A stretch of 14,682 nucleotides of DNA from Bacteroidales bacterium UBA1754 (GTDB lineage: Bacteria; Bacteroidota; Bacteroidia; Bacteroidales; Paludibacteraceae). The stretch's first letter is position 1. Each line of letters opens with the position of its first letter. The stretch covers positions 1-14,682 of the forward strand of contig DCHK01000053.1 of assembly GCA_002315615.1 (NCBI GenBank). The letters are read 5' to 3'. This document shows positions 13,562 to 14,682 of this stretch, piece after piece. Position numbers and translations under genes: made by a program. The notes beneath the pieces were generated by a model that saw only the letters and a program-made list of their open reading frames with translations, was not told the DNA's origin and searched no databases.

Positions 13562-14511
13562 AGGCTTTCCAACATTCGTTTAATTACTACTTGCGCCGAT
13601 ATTTCGCGATTTCCAGCCTCAGGAATCACAAGCGATTGTGGACTTTCTATCACATCATCGGTTACTATCATATTTCTGCGGACTGGCAAACAGTGCATAA
13701 AATATGCGTTGTTTGTCAAACTCATTTTCTTTGTATCAACAGTCCAAGACATATCTTTGCTCAATATCTGACCATAATTTGGGTCTTGGTACGCCGACCA
13801 GTTTTTTGCATAAACAAAATCAGCACCAGCAAGTGCCTCATCTTGGTCGTATGTTACTTTTGCATTACGAACAAATTTCTCGTCCAACTCATATCCTTTC
13901 GGTTGAGCAATGACAAAATCTACATCAGCATCGTTCATAAAATCGGCAAACGAATTTGGCACTGCCTGTGGCAATGCTTTTGGATGTGGAGCCCAAGTCA
14001 TTACCACTTTTGGGCGTTTTGTCTTTTTGTATTCCTCTATCGTGATAAGGTCGGCAAATGCTTGCAACGGATGCACTGTAGCAGACTCCATACTGAACAC
14101 TGGACGACCAGAATATTTTACAAACTGATTGAGAATTGTTTCTTCGTAATCGAATTTCTTGCTTTCGAAACGGGCAAAAGAACGAACGCCGATAATGTCG
14201 CAAAACTGTCCCATCACAGGAATTGCTTCCAACAAATGTTCAGATTTGTCGCCGTCCATTATCACACCACGTTCGGTTTCCAACTTCCACGCTCCTTGAT
14301 TCACGTCAAGCACAATAGTATTCATACCAAGGTTCATTGCCGCCTTTTGCGTACTCAAACGCGTACGCAAACTATTGTTGAAAAACACCATCAAACAGGT
14401 TTTATTTTCGCCCAAATGCTTGTAAGCAAAACGATTTTTCTTTATTTCAAGTGCTTCACGAATAGCTTCGTCAATATTTCCAAGGTCTTTTACTGTTGTG
14501 TATGTTCTCAT
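13558..14511 (-). CDS. argF': N-succinylornithine carbamoyltransferase (SOTCase)
   Basis: The 317-residue enzyme transfers a carbamoyl group to an N-acylated ornithine, the variant step found in Bacteroidota. It shows FFNNSLRTRLS (43-53, carbamoyl-phosphate site), QGAWKLETERGVIMDGDKSEHLLEA (72-96), FSMESATVHPLQAFADL, VVMTWAPHPKALPQAVPNSF, and HCLPVRRNM from His273, all strongly like the Bacteroides enzyme. The residue that separates succinyl from acetyl specificity (Pro90 in the Bacteroides fragilis enzyme, Glu92 in the Xanthomonas N-acetyl enzyme) aligns with Ser90 here, which fits succinylornithine rather than acetylornithine. It is the first gene of the minus-strand arg operon and overlaps the mini-protein gene by four bases. 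The start ATG at 14509-14511 follows an A-rich leader. Confidence 0.93.
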   Translation of the reverse strand: MRTYTTVKDLGNIDEAIREALEIKKNRFAYKHLGENKTCLMVFFNNSLRTRLSTQKAAMNLGMNTIVLDVNQGAWKLETERGVIMDGDKSEHLLEAIPVMGQFCDIIGVRSFARFESKKFDYEETILNQFVKYSGRPVFSMESATVHPLQAFADLITIEEYKKTKRPKVVMTWAPHPKALPQAVPNSFADFMNDADVDFVIAQPKGYELDEKFVRNAKVTYDQDEALAGADFVYAKNWSAYQDPNYGQILSKDMSWTVDTKKMSLTNNAYFMHCLPVRRNMIVTDDVIESPQSLVIPEAGNREISAQVVIKRMLESL

Positions 14512-14529
14512 CTCGTCTTATATTTTTCA

Positions 14530-14537
14530 CAAAGATA
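14530..14537 (-). promoter_or_regulatory. Possible -7 element of the arginine operon
   Basis: On the minus strand this reads TATCTTTG, an exact TAnnTTTG match 18 bases before the argF' start codon. A second TTTG, within CATCTTTG (14563-14570), lies upstream but 25 bases away, longer than the usual 19-21. The very short leader is consistent with other promoters in this phylum. No clear arginine-repressor box is visible. Confidence 0.5.
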
Positions 14538-14665
14538 ATTTTTTTTTCATTTAGTTATTCCACAAAGATGTTATTTAATTGATTGCCAAATAAAAAAAGT
14601 AATATTGAATAATATTCACTCTTTCGTTTTATCAAAAAAAATCTCAATTTCCATATTTTTTATCA

Positions 14666-14679
14666 TTAGTGTCCACTAA
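14666..14679. repeat. Short perfect palindrome at the right edge
   Basis: TTAGTG and CACTAA flank TC at the last bases of the window. The rest of 14538-14665 is AT-rich with no gene seen. The palindrome resembles ends of some insertion sequences, but the neighbouring sequence is not visible. Confidence 0.3.
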
Positions 14680-14682
14680 AAA

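Noticed and set aside
13591..14538. Long plus-strand open frame opposite argF'
   Set aside because: It is fully antisense to a clear transcarbamylase gene, has an unnatural Cys/His/Phe-rich composition and no recognisable motif.

Overview
The window looks like chromosomal DNA from a Bacteroidota bacterium, most likely Bacteroidales. It is AT-rich, its promoters fit the Bacteroidota form (TTTG, about 19-20 bases, then TAnnTTTG), and clear Shine-Dalgarno sites are absent. It carries type IX secretion (T9SS) proteins known only from this phylum, a fused SecD-SecF, and a transcarbamylase of the N-succinylornithine type. The species cannot be named from this sequence.

Layout. The left edge (1-462, minus strand) holds the start of an unidentified gene and a small membrane-anchored protein of unknown function. 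A divergent intergenic region (463-724) is followed by a plus-strand group: a large TPR lipoprotein of the PorW/SprE family (725-4153), the response regulator PorX (4343-5908) and the tRNA t6A ATPase TsaE (5998-6408), closed by a good intrinsic terminator at 6431-6470. secDF (6638-9709) then has its own promoter (6552-6583) and terminator (9739-9772), followed by a 68-residue four-cysteine protein (9789-9995).

A strong promoter (10004-10034) starts a roughly 290-base leader. This contains an elaborate structured RNA (10080-10281) and a hairpin touching the start codon of an acyltransferase-3 membrane protein (10323-11378). The right third is a minus-strand arginine operon: argF' (N-succinylornithine carbamoyltransferase), a tiny exported protein, argB (N-acetyl/succinylglutamate kinase) and argE (M20 deacylase). 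The tiny protein is a signal peptide joined directly to what looks like a T9SS C-terminal sorting domain.

How the genes work together. SecDF helps export pre-proteins to the periplasm. PorW/SprE is a lipoprotein needed for T9SS function and PorX is the cytoplasmic regulator of T9SS genes. The signal-peptide-plus-sorting-domain protein would be exported by Sec and could be recognised by T9SS. The arg genes form consecutive steps of ornithine and citrulline synthesis in the acylated pathway used by Bacteroidota.

Most unusual points: (1) the acyltransferase leader can form two mutually exclusive folds, one of which places a long stem directly before a U-run, so it is a candidate new riboswitch, attenuator or standalone RNA; (2) the sorting-domain-only mini-protein is translationally coupled to argF'; (3) a family of purine-rich repeated words fills the spacers in front of genes, and one such word has expanded as an exact 28-base tandem repeat inside porW/sprE.
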